Below, piece by piece: positions 1-8,368 of a stretch of 64,000 bases of DNA (within the stretch, counting starts at the first letter, position 1; every line of letters begins with the position of its first letter). Source of the stretch: JACPYM01 sp963699175 (GTDB lineage: Bacteria > Acidobacteriota > Blastocatellia > RBC074). The notes below the pieces were generated by a model. It made no database searches. It had not been told where the DNA came from and saw only the letters and a list, made by a program, of their open reading frames with translations. Position numbers and translations under genes: made by a program. The stretch is from positions 3,658,001-3,722,000 of the forward strand of contig OY969418.1 in NCBI GenBank assembly GCA_963699175.1, given 5' to 3'.

Positions 1-124
1 TGGGGACTTTCTTGATGCGGCGCGTGTTGATGTCGCGGAAGGTTTCGGCGGTGTCGAGGATCAGGTTGATCTCTTCGACCGAGAGGTCAGCGATGGCGAG
101 CAGGTCTTTGCGTTTTAGCGGCAT
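1..124 (-). CDS. pyrB: Aspartate carbamoyltransferase, N-terminal fragment (runs off the window)
   Basis: The reading frame starts at an ATG at 124 and runs off the left edge, so only about 41 residues are visible. They begin MPLKRKDLLAIADLSVEE and continue through an 'LILDTAETFRDINTR' segment to 'IKKVP', the characteristic start of bacterial aspartate carbamoyltransferase, which condenses carbamoyl phosphate with aspartate in the second step of UMP synthesis. It lies downstream of pyrR on the same strand, the classical pyrR-pyrB order. The catalytic residues are outside the window. Confidence 0.8.
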   Translation of the reverse strand, partial: MPLKRKDLLAIADLSVEEINLILDTAETFRDINTRRIKKVP

Positions 125-130
125 TTTTGA

Positions 131-228
131 TTGCGGATTGCGGAATGCGGAATGCGGATTTCTGTCGCCGGAACTTGCCGATCAACTGAAATAGTTTGGA
201 ATCCGAATTTCAATCCGCATTCCGCAAT
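131..228. repeat. Heptamer repeats forming an inverted repeat between pyrR and pyrB
   Basis: Four tandem copies of GCGGAWT lie at about 133-160 and two copies in the opposite orientation at 212-226. Positions 146-160 and 212-226 are perfect 15-nt inverted repeats, so a transcript across the pyrR-pyrB gap could form a hairpin. The same heptamer (as ATTCCGC) recurs at 42903-42934. It could be a dispersed simple repeat or an intra-operon attenuator; nothing here decides which. Confidence 0.6.
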
Positions 229-773
229 TAGGCTTGTTCGACGAGCAACACCTGTTCCTGCTCGTCAAATTCCGGCAGCATCACTTTGATAATCTCTTGC
301 GCGGTGGTGGTGACGAACTTGCCGACGTAATCAGCCTGGATCGGCAATTCGCGCCAGCCACGATCAATCAGCACGGCCAGTTGCACTCGGCGTGGACGAC
401 CGAAATCAATCAACTCGTCCAGCGCCGCGCGGATCGTGCGTCCGGTGTAGAGCACATCGTCTACCAGAATGATCGTCTTGCCGGTGATGTCGGCGGGCAA
501 TTCGGTCTTGTTGACGACCGGGCGTTCGCCAACGGTGCTCAGGTCGTCACGGTAGAGTGTGATGTCGAGCGCGCCCGTCGCCACGTCAACGTTGTCCATC
601 TCCTTGATCTTTGTCGCAATTCTCTCGGCCAGCGGCACGCCGCGCCGCCGAATGCCGACCAGCAAGACGTTGGACAGATCAGGATTGTTCTCGACGATTT
701 GCGAGGCGATGCGTGCCAATACGCGCGTCATATCGGCGCTGGTCATCACGACGGCTTTTTCAATAAAGTCCAT
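228..773 (-). CDS. pyrR: Bifunctional pyr operon regulator / uracil phosphoribosyltransferase PyrR
   Basis: About 181 residues, the usual PyrR length. It begins MDFIEKAVVMTSADMTRVL and carries the PRPP-binding motif IILVDDVLYTGRTIRAAL typical of type I phosphoribosyltransferases. PyrR makes UMP from uracil and PRPP and, in Firmicutes, binds pyr leader RNA to cause attenuation; whether it does so here is unknown. The ATG at 773 was chosen because it lies inside the end of the upstream zinc-finger gene (14-nt overlap) with a purine-rich stretch before it; an alternative ATG at 794 would add seven residues. It is followed by pyrB. Confidence 0.9.
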   Translation of the reverse strand: MDFIEKAVVMTSADMTRVLARIASQIVENNPDLSNVLLVGIRRRGVPLAERIATKIKEMDNVDVATGALDITLYRDDLSTVGERPVVNKTELPADITGKTIILVDDVLYTGRTIRAALDELIDFGRPRRVQLAVLIDRGWRELPIQADYVGKFVTTTAQEIIKVMLPEFDEQEQVLLVEQA

Positions 774-1011
774 AAGCTCTCTCTTCGGTTGCATCCTGTT
801 CGATTAACAGTTCAGGCACACTGCTCAAACTGGGCAATAGCTCCTGTAAGGCCAAGCCGCGCCGGGGAGCTTCTTGGGCCAGCATCTGAATGCAGACGTT
901 GACGCATTCATTGCAAATAGAAACGTGGACGCCTGCCATCAGCAGTTTTACTTGCGTGCGATGCTTACCGCAAAAATTACAGCGTAACTCCGACTCACGC
1001 CGCTCCATCAC
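760..1011 (-). CDS. Small ClpX-type C4 zinc-finger protein
   Basis: An 83-residue protein that is essentially only a C4 zinc finger: CNFCGK near the start and CNECVNVC about 20 residues later, the arrangement of the N-terminal zinc-binding domain of ClpX. No AAA+ module follows. Its 3' end overlaps the pyrR start by 14 nt, so the two are likely translationally coupled. The start may be 1011 or the next ATG at 1008. Function is unknown; isolated ClpX-type fingers may mediate dimerisation or adaptor binding. Confidence 0.7.
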   Translation of the reverse strand: MMERRESELRCNFCGKHRTQVKLLMAGVHVSICNECVNVCIQMLAQEAPRRGLALQELLPSLSSVPELLIEQDATEERAYGLY

Positions 1012-1087
1012 TGCGTCCTCCGCTTTGCATAAATTCGATTGCTTGAGTTGCGCGTTGAACCTGCTGCGCCGCGCGAATATACACTGC

Positions 1088-1513
1088 TCATAATCTTTTC
1101 GCTAGTTCCGCTTGAAACGCCCGGATGCGCCGCGCGCTGGTGCCAAAATCGTTCTTGCCCAAGCGCGATTTGGAGCGCAGGTTGACGACGGTTACGTCAT
1201 TTTCCTGCGTCAAGGTGATCGTGACATCATCTTTGAATTTCAGCAGACGCGTCGTGGCGGCGGCTTCGATGATGCCCTGTTGCAGATCGGTCAGCCGAAT
1301 CTCCCAACCTGACGCCTGTGCTACGGCCAGCGCGGCGGCAAAGACTTTGTCGCCGGGTTGATTGAAGCGTTGCGGCTGGATGTCCGGGTATTGCGGTGTT
1401 TCGCCCGTGCGCACGTCGTTGATGCGTGGCCAGATCAAACCGAGCATGAACGGCGAACTGGCCAGCAAGATGATGCCAACGATGATGCCCGCAAAAATTT
1501 TGTTGGCCTGCAT
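1088..1513 (-). CDS. DUF1499 family membrane-anchored protein
   Basis: A 141-residue protein beginning MQANKIFAGIIVGIILLASS, a single N-terminal membrane segment, followed by a DUF1499 domain ending 'SARRIRAFQAELAKRL', the characteristic C-terminal motif of the family. The biochemical role of DUF1499 is not known. A longer frame from a GTG at 1690 would add 59 basic residues and overlap the divergent pyrK start, so the ATG at 1513 is preferred. It is divergent from pyrK, the two sharing a 157-bp spacer. Confidence 0.7.
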   Translation of the reverse strand: MQANKIFAGIIVGIILLASSPFMLGLIWPRINDVRTGETPQYPDIQPQRFNQPGDKVFAAALAVAQASGWEIRLTDLQQGIIEAAATTRLLKFKDDVTITLTQENDVTVVNLRSKSRLGKNDFGTSARRIRAFQAELAKRL

Positions 1514-1670
1514 GGTTTTGCCTGATGGTCTGCGCTGGCGGTAAACGTCACGATACACGAAGCGCGACGAAGGCGGCAAATCGTTTCGCCAAGCGTGGCT
1601 TGTTCCTCGCGAAAACATTCTGTAGACTGCGCACTGCCTCAAAATCGAGCCTAACGCGGAGAGCATTCCC

Positions 1671-2489
1671 TTGATTGACACTATCGCCACTGTCGAGCAG
1701 AACGAATTGAGCCAAGCTCCATCCGGGCGCAGCTACGGCCTGTTGCGCTTGCGCCTGGCTGAATCGTTTCCCGTGCTGCCGGGCCAGTTTGCGATGCTCA
1801 AAGCTCAGGGCTGCCTCGAACCGCTGTTGCGTCGCGCGATGGCTTTTTATCGTGCTGAACGCGACAGCAAAGAATTACACGTTGAGTTTATCTATCAGAT
1901 TCTAGGGCACGGCACGCAGGCGCTTGCTACATTGCGAGCGGGCGATGGCGTGGAGTTCTTGGGCGCGCTCGGCAACACTTTCGATCTCGATGCGGCGCGT
2001 GGGCGCGAGGCGCTATTGGTGGCGGGTGGCGTCGGTTCGGCGGCGTTGTTTATGCTCGCCGAGAAGTTAATCGCCTGGCAGATTCCGGCGCGACTCTTCA
2101 TCGGCGGCGCTGGCAAAGGCGATCTGTGCGGCCTGACAGATTTTGAACAGTTGATTGCCAGAGGCAAAGTGCACGCGGCGACCGTAGATGGCAGTTACGG
2201 TGAGCCAGGCTTTGTGACCGCCCCGCTTGAAAATCATCTGCAAGCCACGCCGCATATGCCGAAGATCATCTACGCTTGCGGCCCTGACCCAATGTTGCAT
2301 CGTGTGGCGCAGATCGCGGCGGCAAATAATGTGCCCGCGCAACTCTCGCTCGAAGCGCCAATGGGCTGCGGCTTCGGTGTGTGCGTAGGCTGTGCCGTCG
2401 CGATCAAACACGAATGCGCGGAAGGCTTCGTTTACAAAAAGGTTTGCACCGACGGATCGGTCTTTTGGAGCGACGAATTACACTTTTGA
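1671..2489 (+). CDS. pyrK: Dihydroorotate dehydrogenase B, electron-transfer subunit PyrK
   Basis: A 272-residue ferredoxin-reductase-like protein: a beta-barrel FAD-binding N-terminus, a nucleotide-binding 'LLVAGGVGSAALFMLAEKL' segment, and a C-terminal [2Fe-2S] cluster motif around MGCGFGVCVGCAV with a later 'YKKVCTDG', as in PyrK. PyrK passes electrons from the class 1B PyrD to NAD+. The start is a TTG preceded by GGAGAG. It is transcribed with a Nudix gene and pyrD, its expected partner, 456 bp downstream. Confidence 0.88.
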   Translation: MIDTIATVEQNELSQAPSGRSYGLLRLRLAESFPVLPGQFAMLKAQGCLEPLLRRAMAFYRAERDSKELHVEFIYQILGHGTQALATLRAGDGVEFLGALGNTFDLDAARGREALLVAGGVGSAALFMLAEKLIAWQIPARLFIGGAGKGDLCGLTDFEQLIARGKVHAATVDGSYGEPGFVTAPLENHLQATPHMPKIIYACGPDPMLHRVAQIAAANNVPAQLSLEAPMGCGFGVCVGCAVAIKHECAEGFVYKKVCTDGSVFWSDELHF

Positions 2490-2499
2490 ATGCAGCGCG

Positions 2500-2952
2500 A
2501 TGAGCAAAACTACAAGCGGCAAGACCAAGAAGCGCGCACAGAAAAAACCGAAAGCTGAAATCACTTACGCGGCGGGCGGCATCCTGTGGCGCAAGACAAA
2601 AAAAGGCCGCCAAGTATTGTTGGTCTTTCGTCCGGAATATTCGGACTGGACGCTACCCAAGGGACATATCGAAGCCGATGACGACGGCTGGGACAAGGCG
2701 GCGCAGCGTGAAGTGAAAGAGGAGACCGGATACGACACGACGATTACTGACTTCGCCGGCTTCACCGCTTATCGAGCGAAAGGCAAGCCGAAAGTCGTGC
2801 TCTTTTGGCATATGAAGCCAGTCGGCAAGGCGCACTTCTGCCCGTCGGATGAGGTTACGGCTTGCCAGTGGTTTACCGGTGAGGAAGCAATCGAAAAATT
2901 GACTTACAAGAAAGACAAAGCTTTGCTGCGCCAGTTTACGAACGATGACTGA
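2500..2952 (+). CDS. NUDIX hydrolase
   Basis: About 150 residues with a lysine-rich N-terminus and a Nudix box reading approximately GHIEADDDGWDKAAQREVKEETGY split over 2664-2735: the G, REVKEE and TG positions are intact, with a small insertion after the first acidic residues. This resembles bacterial diadenosine-polyphosphate or NDP-X hydrolases (MutT/Ap4A type); the substrate cannot be assigned. The ATG at 2500 follows the pyrK stop by 10 bp and the gene overlaps pyrD by 8 bp, so it is part of the pyr operon. Confidence 0.85.
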   Translation: MSKTTSGKTKKRAQKKPKAEITYAAGGILWRKTKKGRQVLLVFRPEYSDWTLPKGHIEADDDGWDKAAQREVKEETGYDTTITDFAGFTAYRAKGKPKVVLFWHMKPVGKAHFCPSDEVTACQWFTGEEAIEKLTYKKDKALLRQFTNDD

Positions 2953-3886
2953 AAACAAATCGAACATCTCAAATCTCAAATTGCAGACCGAGATTGCGGG
3001 CATCCGCTTCAACAACCCTGTATTGACGGCGAGCGGGACGTGCGGCTACGGCCTGGATATGGCCGAGTTGATTGACCTGAATCAGCTCGGCGGCGTCTGC
3101 ACAAAGGGATTGTCGGCCCTGCCAATGCGTGGCAACGCGCCGTGGCGCATCGTCGAGACGCACGGTGGTATGCTCAACGCGATTGGCTTACAAAACATCG
3201 GTGCGCAGGCGTTCGTGACAGAGAAGCTGCCAGAATTGCGCAAATACGATACTCGCATCATTCCGAATGTTTTTGGTTACACAATTGAGGAGTACATCGA
3301 AGCGATCAAGATTCTGGAAGAGGGCGAAGGCATTCACGGCTATGAGTTGAATATTTCCTGTCCGAACGTGAAGGCCGACGGCGAAAGCTTTGCCAACGAT
3401 GCGCGGCAGGCGGCGGCGGTGACCGAAGCCGTAAAAAAAACGGCCTCGCGTCCCGTAGTCGTAAAGTTGTCGCCGAACGTGACTGATGTGGCGGCGATTG
3501 CCAGAGCGGTCGAGGCAGCGGGCGCAGATGCGTTGTCGTTGATTAACACGGCGGTTGGGATGTCTATTGATGTCCGCACGCGGCGGCCTCGACTGGCCAA
3601 TCTGACGGGCGGGTTGTCAGGCCCGGCAATCAAGCCGATTGCGGTGCGTTGCGTGTTTCAGGCCTTTCGCGCGGTGAAGGTTCCGCTGATCGGCATTGGC
3701 GGCATCGCCACGGTCGAAGACGCGCTCGAATTCATCATCGCGGGCGCGCAGGCGGTGCAAGTCGGCACGGCGAACTTTTATGATCCGAGCGCGTCAATGA
3801 AGATTGTGCGTGGTTTGGCCGCTTACTGCGAACAGCAAGGGTTGGAAAACATCGGGCAGTTGGTGGGAACGGTCAGCCTCGATTAA
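2945..3886 (+). CDS. pyrD: Dihydroorotate dehydrogenase, class 1B catalytic subunit
   Basis: A 313-residue TIM-barrel FMN enzyme that oxidises dihydroorotate to orotate. The class 1 catalytic cysteine is visible in YELNISCPNVK (Cys139), with FMN-binding segments VVVKLSPNVTD, LINTAVGM and IGIGGI. The presence of pyrK two genes upstream supports the NAD-linked class 1B type. The start ATG at 2945 overlaps the Nudix gene by 8 bp, indicating translational coupling. Confidence 0.93.
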   Translation: MTENKSNISNLKLQTEIAGIRFNNPVLTASGTCGYGLDMAELIDLNQLGGVCTKGLSALPMRGNAPWRIVETHGGMLNAIGLQNIGAQAFVTEKLPELRKYDTRIIPNVFGYTIEEYIEAIKILEEGEGIHGYELNISCPNVKADGESFANDARQAAAVTEAVKKTASRPVVVKLSPNVTDVAAIARAVEAAGADALSLINTAVGMSIDVRTRRPRLANLTGGLSGPAIKPIAVRCVFQAFRAVKVPLIGIGGIATVEDALEFIIAGAQAVQVGTANFYDPSASMKIVRGLAAYCEQQGLENIGQLVGTVSLD

Positions 3887-3940
3887 GGCGCAAAAGAATT
3901 AGAAACGAGGAGGCCGCCTCAAGCACTTACTGGTGACGTA

Positions 3941-4855
3941 TTGCGAGTCTTGCCGCTGAGGAAGCTAGAGATAGTGAGAAGAGAAGCAGCGATCTGGCTA
4001 GCGTTGTTAATGGCCACACCGCTGCTGGCTGCCGCGCAGACGGGGGCGACCAACGCACTGGTCGTGACGCTCGAACCGGAGCAGGTTTTCAACGGCTCGC
4101 CCTGTGTGTTTCGAGTAGCCTCGCAGGTTGGCATCACGACGATCAGCGGCACTTGGATGGGTCGGCGGCTGGTCTTTGACTTCGATGCGAAAACGCGCGC
4201 TTGGTACGGTGTAGGCGGCATTGGCGCGGAGATCGTTGCGGCTAAATATCCGTTGGTGATTACGGCCGTGCTGGCAAGCGGTGAGCAGGTTACGTCAACT
4301 TACAGTATTCCCGTAGCGCATGTGCGCCCGCCACTCACCTATTTGAGTGTTGATCCAGACTTTTTCAGCTCTTCACCCGCAATCCGGGCGCGCATCAAGC
4401 GAGAACAGGCATTGAAGAATCAGGCGTTCCGGGGCTCTTCGTCGGCGCAAATGTGGGAAGGCGCTTTTGCTGCGCCGTTGCAGGCGGCGATCAGTGAGGT
4501 CTTTGGCGCACCCCGGATTTTCAATGGAAGACATCGCGGTCTGCACCAGGGACTGGACTACGACGTTGAAATAGGCACACCAGTCGCCGCCATGAATAGT
4601 GGCAAAGTGATTTTGGCGCGCGATTTGTTTTTCGAAGGTAAGTTGATCGTGCTCGATCACGGGCGCGGGTTGTTGACGCTCTACTTGCACTTATCGGACT
4701 TTCACGTCAAAGAGGGCGCAAGCGTCAAACGCGGCCAGATTATCGGGCTGAGCGGTAAAAGCGGGCGCACTACGGGGCCGCATCTGCACGTCGCGGTGCG
4801 CTGGCAGGGGATTTATGTTGATCCGGTGCGGTTGTGCGCGCTGGCGTTGCTGTGA
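3941..4855 (+). CDS. Secreted M23 (LytM-type) metallopeptidase
   Basis: A 304-residue protein with an N-terminal signal peptide (hydrophobic WLALLMATPLLAAAQ at about 19-33), a beta-rich middle region and a C-terminal M23 domain: HQGLDYDV (His and Asp zinc ligands), LYLHLSDF and GPHLHVAV (third zinc-ligand motif). Such enzymes cut peptide cross-links of peptidoglycan or act as amidase activators. The frame is read from a TTG at 3941; a strong GAGGAGG lies about 30 bp upstream, too far to fix the start. It sits between pyrD and pyrF, an unusual insertion for a pyr operon. Confidence 0.82.
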   Translation: MRVLPLRKLEIVRREAAIWLALLMATPLLAAAQTGATNALVVTLEPEQVFNGSPCVFRVASQVGITTISGTWMGRRLVFDFDAKTRAWYGVGGIGAEIVAAKYPLVITAVLASGEQVTSTYSIPVAHVRPPLTYLSVDPDFFSSSPAIRARIKREQALKNQAFRGSSSAQMWEGAFAAPLQAAISEVFGAPRIFNGRHRGLHQGLDYDVEIGTPVAAMNSGKVILARDLFFEGKLIVLDHGRGLLTLYLHLSDFHVKEGASVKRGQIIGLSGKSGRTTGPHLHVAVRWQGIYVDPVRLCALALL

Positions 4856-4889
4856 TGAGCAAGATTCGAGCTTTGAGATTGAAAGGCAA

Positions 4890-5621
4890 ATGAACGAAAC
4901 AATCCGTAATCCATTGGTCGTTGCGCTCGATGTTGATTCAGCCGCGCAAGCGCTGGCATTGGTCGAACAATTGCGCGGGCTGGCCGGGATGTTTAAGGTC
5001 GGCAACCAGCTTTTCACGGCAGCAGGGCCGGAGTTGGTGCGGCAGATCGTAGGAATGGGCGAGCACGTGTTCCTCGACCTTAAATTTCACGACATTCCTA
5101 ACACAGTGGCGCAGGCAGGAGTTGAAGCGGCCAAGCTGGGCGTGAGTATCTTCAACGTGCACACGCTTGGCGGCATACAGATGATGCGTGCTACGGTTGA
5201 AGCAGTCAGCGAGTGGGCTGCGCGCGCAGGCCAGCCGCGCCCTTTGATTCTGGGCGTGACGGTGCTGACCAGTCATACACCAGCATCATTGAAAGAGTTG
5301 GGGATTGAAAACAATTTGGCCGCGCAGGTCGTGCATTTGGCCAAACTTTGCAACGCCGCCGGGCTGGATGGAGTCGTCGCCTCTCCGCAAGAGATTGCGC
5401 CAATCCGTTTGGCAGTGCACAATTCGTCTTTCGTCATCCTGACTCCGGGTGTGCGTCCGGCTGGCGCGGCGCTAAACGACCAAGCGCGCGTAATGACGCC
5501 CGGCGAAGCGATTAAGGCAGGGGCGAACTTCTTGGTGGTGGGGCGCCCAATTATCGCGGCTCCTGACCCGGCGCTGGCGGCACAGAAAATTTTTGAAGAA
5601 ATCGAACAAGCCCGGACGTAA
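4890..5621 (+). CDS. pyrF: Orotidine 5'-phosphate decarboxylase
   Basis: A 243-residue protein starting MNETIRNPLVVALDVDSA. The catalytic Asp/Lys/Asp array is visible as FLDLKFHDIPNTV, and the phosphate-binding ends FVILTPGVRP and LVVGRPII are present. It converts OMP to UMP, the last step of the pathway. The ATG at 4890 lies 34 bp after the M23 stop and is preceded by GAAAGG. It closes the plus-strand pyr gene set. Confidence 0.93.
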   Translation: MNETIRNPLVVALDVDSAAQALALVEQLRGLAGMFKVGNQLFTAAGPELVRQIVGMGEHVFLDLKFHDIPNTVAQAGVEAAKLGVSIFNVHTLGGIQMMRATVEAVSEWAARAGQPRPLILGVTVLTSHTPASLKELGIENNLAAQVVHLAKLCNAAGLDGVVASPQEIAPIRLAVHNSSFVILTPGVRPAGAALNDQARVMTPGEAIKAGANFLVVGRPIIAAPDPALAAQKIFEEIEQART

Positions 5622-5749
5622 AACGTGAAAGAACGGGCTGCTCCATTTATCCCAACGATGTTTCCCGCTAAATTATTTTTCCGGCAGTTCCCTGCGTGTA
5701 GTCGGCATTTGGCGCGTTCATATCAGCAGTAAGGCGGAATTAGGTTTTA

Positions 5750-7363
5750 ATGCTTCGTACATTATCGCGTAAAGTCATCATTACTCTTCTATTCGTTTTG
5801 AGCGCAGGTTTTTGCGGCTGGCACTTGTTCGCTCAGCAAACCGGCGGCCTAACGCCACCACCTAAACCACAAGCGCCAAAAGTGGAAAAGATAGCCGCCA
5901 CAGACAGCAACGCCCCCGCATTCACAGCAGGCGAGCGACTCAGCTATAGCGTCTCATGGTCTAATTTCGTCTCAGCAGCACGGGTGGAACTCGAAGTGGT
6001 CGAGCGTGGCGCGTTCTTCGGCCAGGAAGGTTTTCAACTGCGTGCCAAGGTTGAGACAACTGGTGACGTGCGCGCGATCTTCTTTGAGATGTACAATCAG
6101 TACACTGGCTACGCGAATGCCAAAACCTTACTGCCTTATCGGCTGGAAAACACCCTGCGGCATGGCACAAAACAGACTGATGAAACAGTCATCTTCGATC
6201 AAGGCAATCGTCAAGCGCGTTTTCAGGACGACTCTTCCCTGCCACTTCCGCCCAACACTTACGATTTGCTCTCGCTCCTCTATGCCCTGCGCCAGCAATC
6301 GTTGAGCGATGGCTGGAAACAGAATTACACCTTGCTCTATGGCAAAGAAGTTTTCGAAGTGGAAGCCGAAGTGAAGAAACGCGAACCTGTCATCTCGCAG
6401 GCGGGCAGCTACAAAGCTGTGCGCGTGGAGATCACACCCAAAGAGAAACAGTACAGCAAATATCGCACGCGTATCTGGTTCTCTGACGATACGCAACGTT
6501 TGCCGGTCGGCTTTGTCGCGCAATTGCCCTTTGGCGAGGTGCGCGGTCAATTAGCCAATGCCACGTTGGCAGTGCGGGGCGCGCAACCGCGTATCCAGCC
6601 CGTGCCACTGACAGAGGCGCTCGAAGGCGGACCAATACCTCCACCTACCAATGGCCACGGTAATAAGCCAGGCCCCAGCGCACGTGTCTTACCATTCGAT
6701 TTGGGTGAGCGGCTGAACTATGAAATTGCGTGGGGCAAGTTTACTTCGGTCGGACGCGCTAGTTTTGAAGTGCAGCAAAAAGGCTATCTCCAACAAAAAG
6801 GCGATCTTGGGGAGCGGCGCGTTTTCCAGTTTGCTGCCGAGGCAACGTCAATTGGCGCTGCGCGCGCAGTTATCAATATCAATGACCAATTAACCAGCTA
6901 CGCCGATGCTGATACGCTCGAACCGGTCAAGACCGACACACGTTTACGCGAAGGACGCCGTGTTAAACAGGTCACCGCCGAATATGATTGGGCGAAAAGG
7001 CAGGTGAAACTGCCCAATGGCACAGAGATCAACATTCAGCCGGGCACGCTCGATCTGGTTTCTCTCTTCTACGCAATTCGCGCGACTGAACTAAAACTTG
7101 GTTCAGCCTACAAATATGCCTTCCTTGACGCTAACCACCGTGTCTATAACGTGAATGTCAGAGCCAACAAAACAGAGACTATCGGCGGCCCGCTTGGCAC
7201 GCGCGATTGTTTGCAATTGGACGTGCTGACACCCGATAAGGCCCAATTGATCGCCCAAGCATGGGTCTCCAACGACGCGCGACGTTTGCCACTTTACTTG
7301 GTAATGCGCATGCGCTTTGGCGAATTGCGCTTTCAACTAATCAGCGTCGTCAATCCGCGTTAA
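5750..7363 (+). CDS. Secreted protein with two tandem DUF3108 domains
   Basis: A 537-residue protein with an N-terminal signal peptide (ITLLFVLSAGFCGWHLFAQQ). Two homologous halves are visible: the first begins 'FTAGERLSYSVSWSNFVSA' near residue 52, the second 'FDLGERLNYEIAWGKFTSV' near residue 315; both end in a 'WVSNDARRLPLYLV'-like strand motif. This is the DUF3108 pattern, normally found singly; the family is periplasmic or outer-membrane associated with no fixed function. A TA-rich 128-bp spacer separates it from pyrF, so it probably has its own promoter. Confidence 0.75.
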   Translation: MLRTLSRKVIITLLFVLSAGFCGWHLFAQQTGGLTPPPKPQAPKVEKIAATDSNAPAFTAGERLSYSVSWSNFVSAARVELEVVERGAFFGQEGFQLRAKVETTGDVRAIFFEMYNQYTGYANAKTLLPYRLENTLRHGTKQTDETVIFDQGNRQARFQDDSSLPLPPNTYDLLSLLYALRQQSLSDGWKQNYTLLYGKEVFEVEAEVKKREPVISQAGSYKAVRVEITPKEKQYSKYRTRIWFSDDTQRLPVGFVAQLPFGEVRGQLANATLAVRGAQPRIQPVPLTEALEGGPIPPPTNGHGNKPGPSARVLPFDLGERLNYEIAWGKFTSVGRASFEVQQKGYLQQKGDLGERRVFQFAAEATSIGAARAVININDQLTSYADADTLEPVKTDTRLREGRRVKQVTAEYDWAKRQVKLPNGTEINIQPGTLDLVSLFYAIRATELKLGSAYKYAFLDANHRVYNVNVRANKTETIGGPLGTRDCLQLDVLTPDKAQLIAQAWVSNDARRLPLYLVMRMRFGELRFQLISVVNPR

Positions 7364-7413
7364 AAACTCGTTTCTCTTTTTTTCCAGTAAAATCATTTTT
7401 GTGCAGTCTAAAG

Positions 7414-7442
7414 TTGAAAAGCATTTTCATTTTTAATATAAT
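7414..7442 (+). promoter_or_regulatory. Sigma70-type promoter of the FTR1 gene
   Basis: TTGAAA at 7414-7419 and TATAAT at 7437-7442 are separated by 17 bp in an AT-rich tract, 58 bp before the FTR1 start codon. This is a near-consensus housekeeping promoter. Confidence 0.65.
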
Positions 7443-7451
7443 CCCGCTCGT

Positions 7452-7472
7452 GCTAGTGAGCATTCAACTAGC
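7452..7472. promoter_or_regulatory. Dyad in the expected transcribed leader of the FTR1 gene, candidate operator
   Basis: GCTAGT at 7452-7457 and ACTAGC at 7467-7472 form an inverted repeat with a 9-nt centre, starting 10 bp after the -10 box. The position suits a repressor site, for example iron-responsive, but the sequence does not match a Fur or DtxR box that I recognise. Confidence 0.3.
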
Positions 7473-7499
7473 GATCGTCAAACTGAAAGGCAGTCCGAA

Positions 7500-8273
7500 A
7501 TGCTCAATTCATTTATTATTGTTCTGCGTGAAGGCTTCGAGGCTTTCTTGATCGTGGCGATAATTACCGCTTATCTGCGCAAGACTGAACAGAAATGGTT
7601 GTTACCTGCCGTCTACACGGCTGTCGGTGCTTCTATTGCGTCGAGCGCAGCACTAGGTTACGTCTTGCGGCAAGGCGTGAATGAAGCCTTGTGGGAGGCC
7701 TTGCTCGGACTGGTCGCAGTGGTACTGGTTGCAAGCCTAGTAGTGCACATGTGGCGTACGGCTCCCAAGATGGTTCAACAGGTAAACGTAAAGCTGGGCG
7801 AAGCCACAAAGCAAAAATCCCGCTGGGCAGCTTTCCTCGGCGTGTTCCTCTTCGCTCTATTGATGATTACACGCGAGGGTATGGAAACAGCGTTGCTGCT
7901 AAGCCAAGTTAAGGGTAACTACCTGCGCGGTGCATTAATGGGTTTAGGCGGAGCGACGTTGCTATCACTGGGTTGGGCACGCTTCGGCCACCTTATCAAT
8001 ATGAAACGTTTTTTTCAGGTCACGAGCATCTTCCTGTTGCTCTTCCTCGCGCAAGTCGCCATTTACACCTTCCACGAATTTTCTGAAGCCGGACTACTGC
8101 CTAACAGCGAGGCACTGCATGAAGCAACCGAGATCTGGTCGCCTGAGGGCACGTATGGCAAATGGTTTTCTATGCTGATTGTAGTTGCCTGTTCTCTGTG
8201 GTTGTTGGGTGCGTATGTGGTTGACCGCTTCCGTCATTCAAACCAAATGGCGCTCTCATCTGCAACAGACTAA
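7500..8273 (+). CDS. FTR1 family high-affinity iron permease
   Basis: A 257-residue polytopic membrane protein with about seven hydrophobic segments. The two signature REXXE iron-binding motifs are present: REGFEAFL near residue 10 and REGMETALLL near residue 127. FTR1/EfeU permeases import iron across the inner membrane. No EfeO- or EfeB-like partner is next to it. The gene has its own promoter (7414-7442) and is followed by a hairpin terminator at 8304-8332, so it appears monocistronic. Confidence 0.88.
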   Translation: MLNSFIIVLREGFEAFLIVAIITAYLRKTEQKWLLPAVYTAVGASIASSAALGYVLRQGVNEALWEALLGLVAVVLVASLVVHMWRTAPKMVQQVNVKLGEATKQKSRWAAFLGVFLFALLMITREGMETALLLSQVKGNYLRGALMGLGGATLLSLGWARFGHLINMKRFFQVTSIFLLLFLAQVAIYTFHEFSEAGLLPNSEALHEATEIWSPEGTYGKWFSMLIVVACSLWLLGAYVVDRFRHSNQMALSSATD

Positions 8274-8303
8274 GCGACAAGGTGCATTTCAGATAAGGCA
8301 AAT

Positions 8304-8332
8304 GGCGTGAGAAAGCTTGAGTTTCTCACGCC
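8304..8332. terminator. Hairpin between convergent FTR1 and J-protein genes
   Basis: Perfect 11-bp arms (GGCGTGAGAAA at 8304-8314 and its complement at 8322-8332) enclose a 7-nt loop in the gap between two convergent genes. There is no strong T-run on the plus side, so it may act bidirectionally or need a factor. Confidence 0.55.
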
Positions 8333-8368
8333 GTTATTCATGGCGCCAACTTTTCGCGCAGGTCAACT

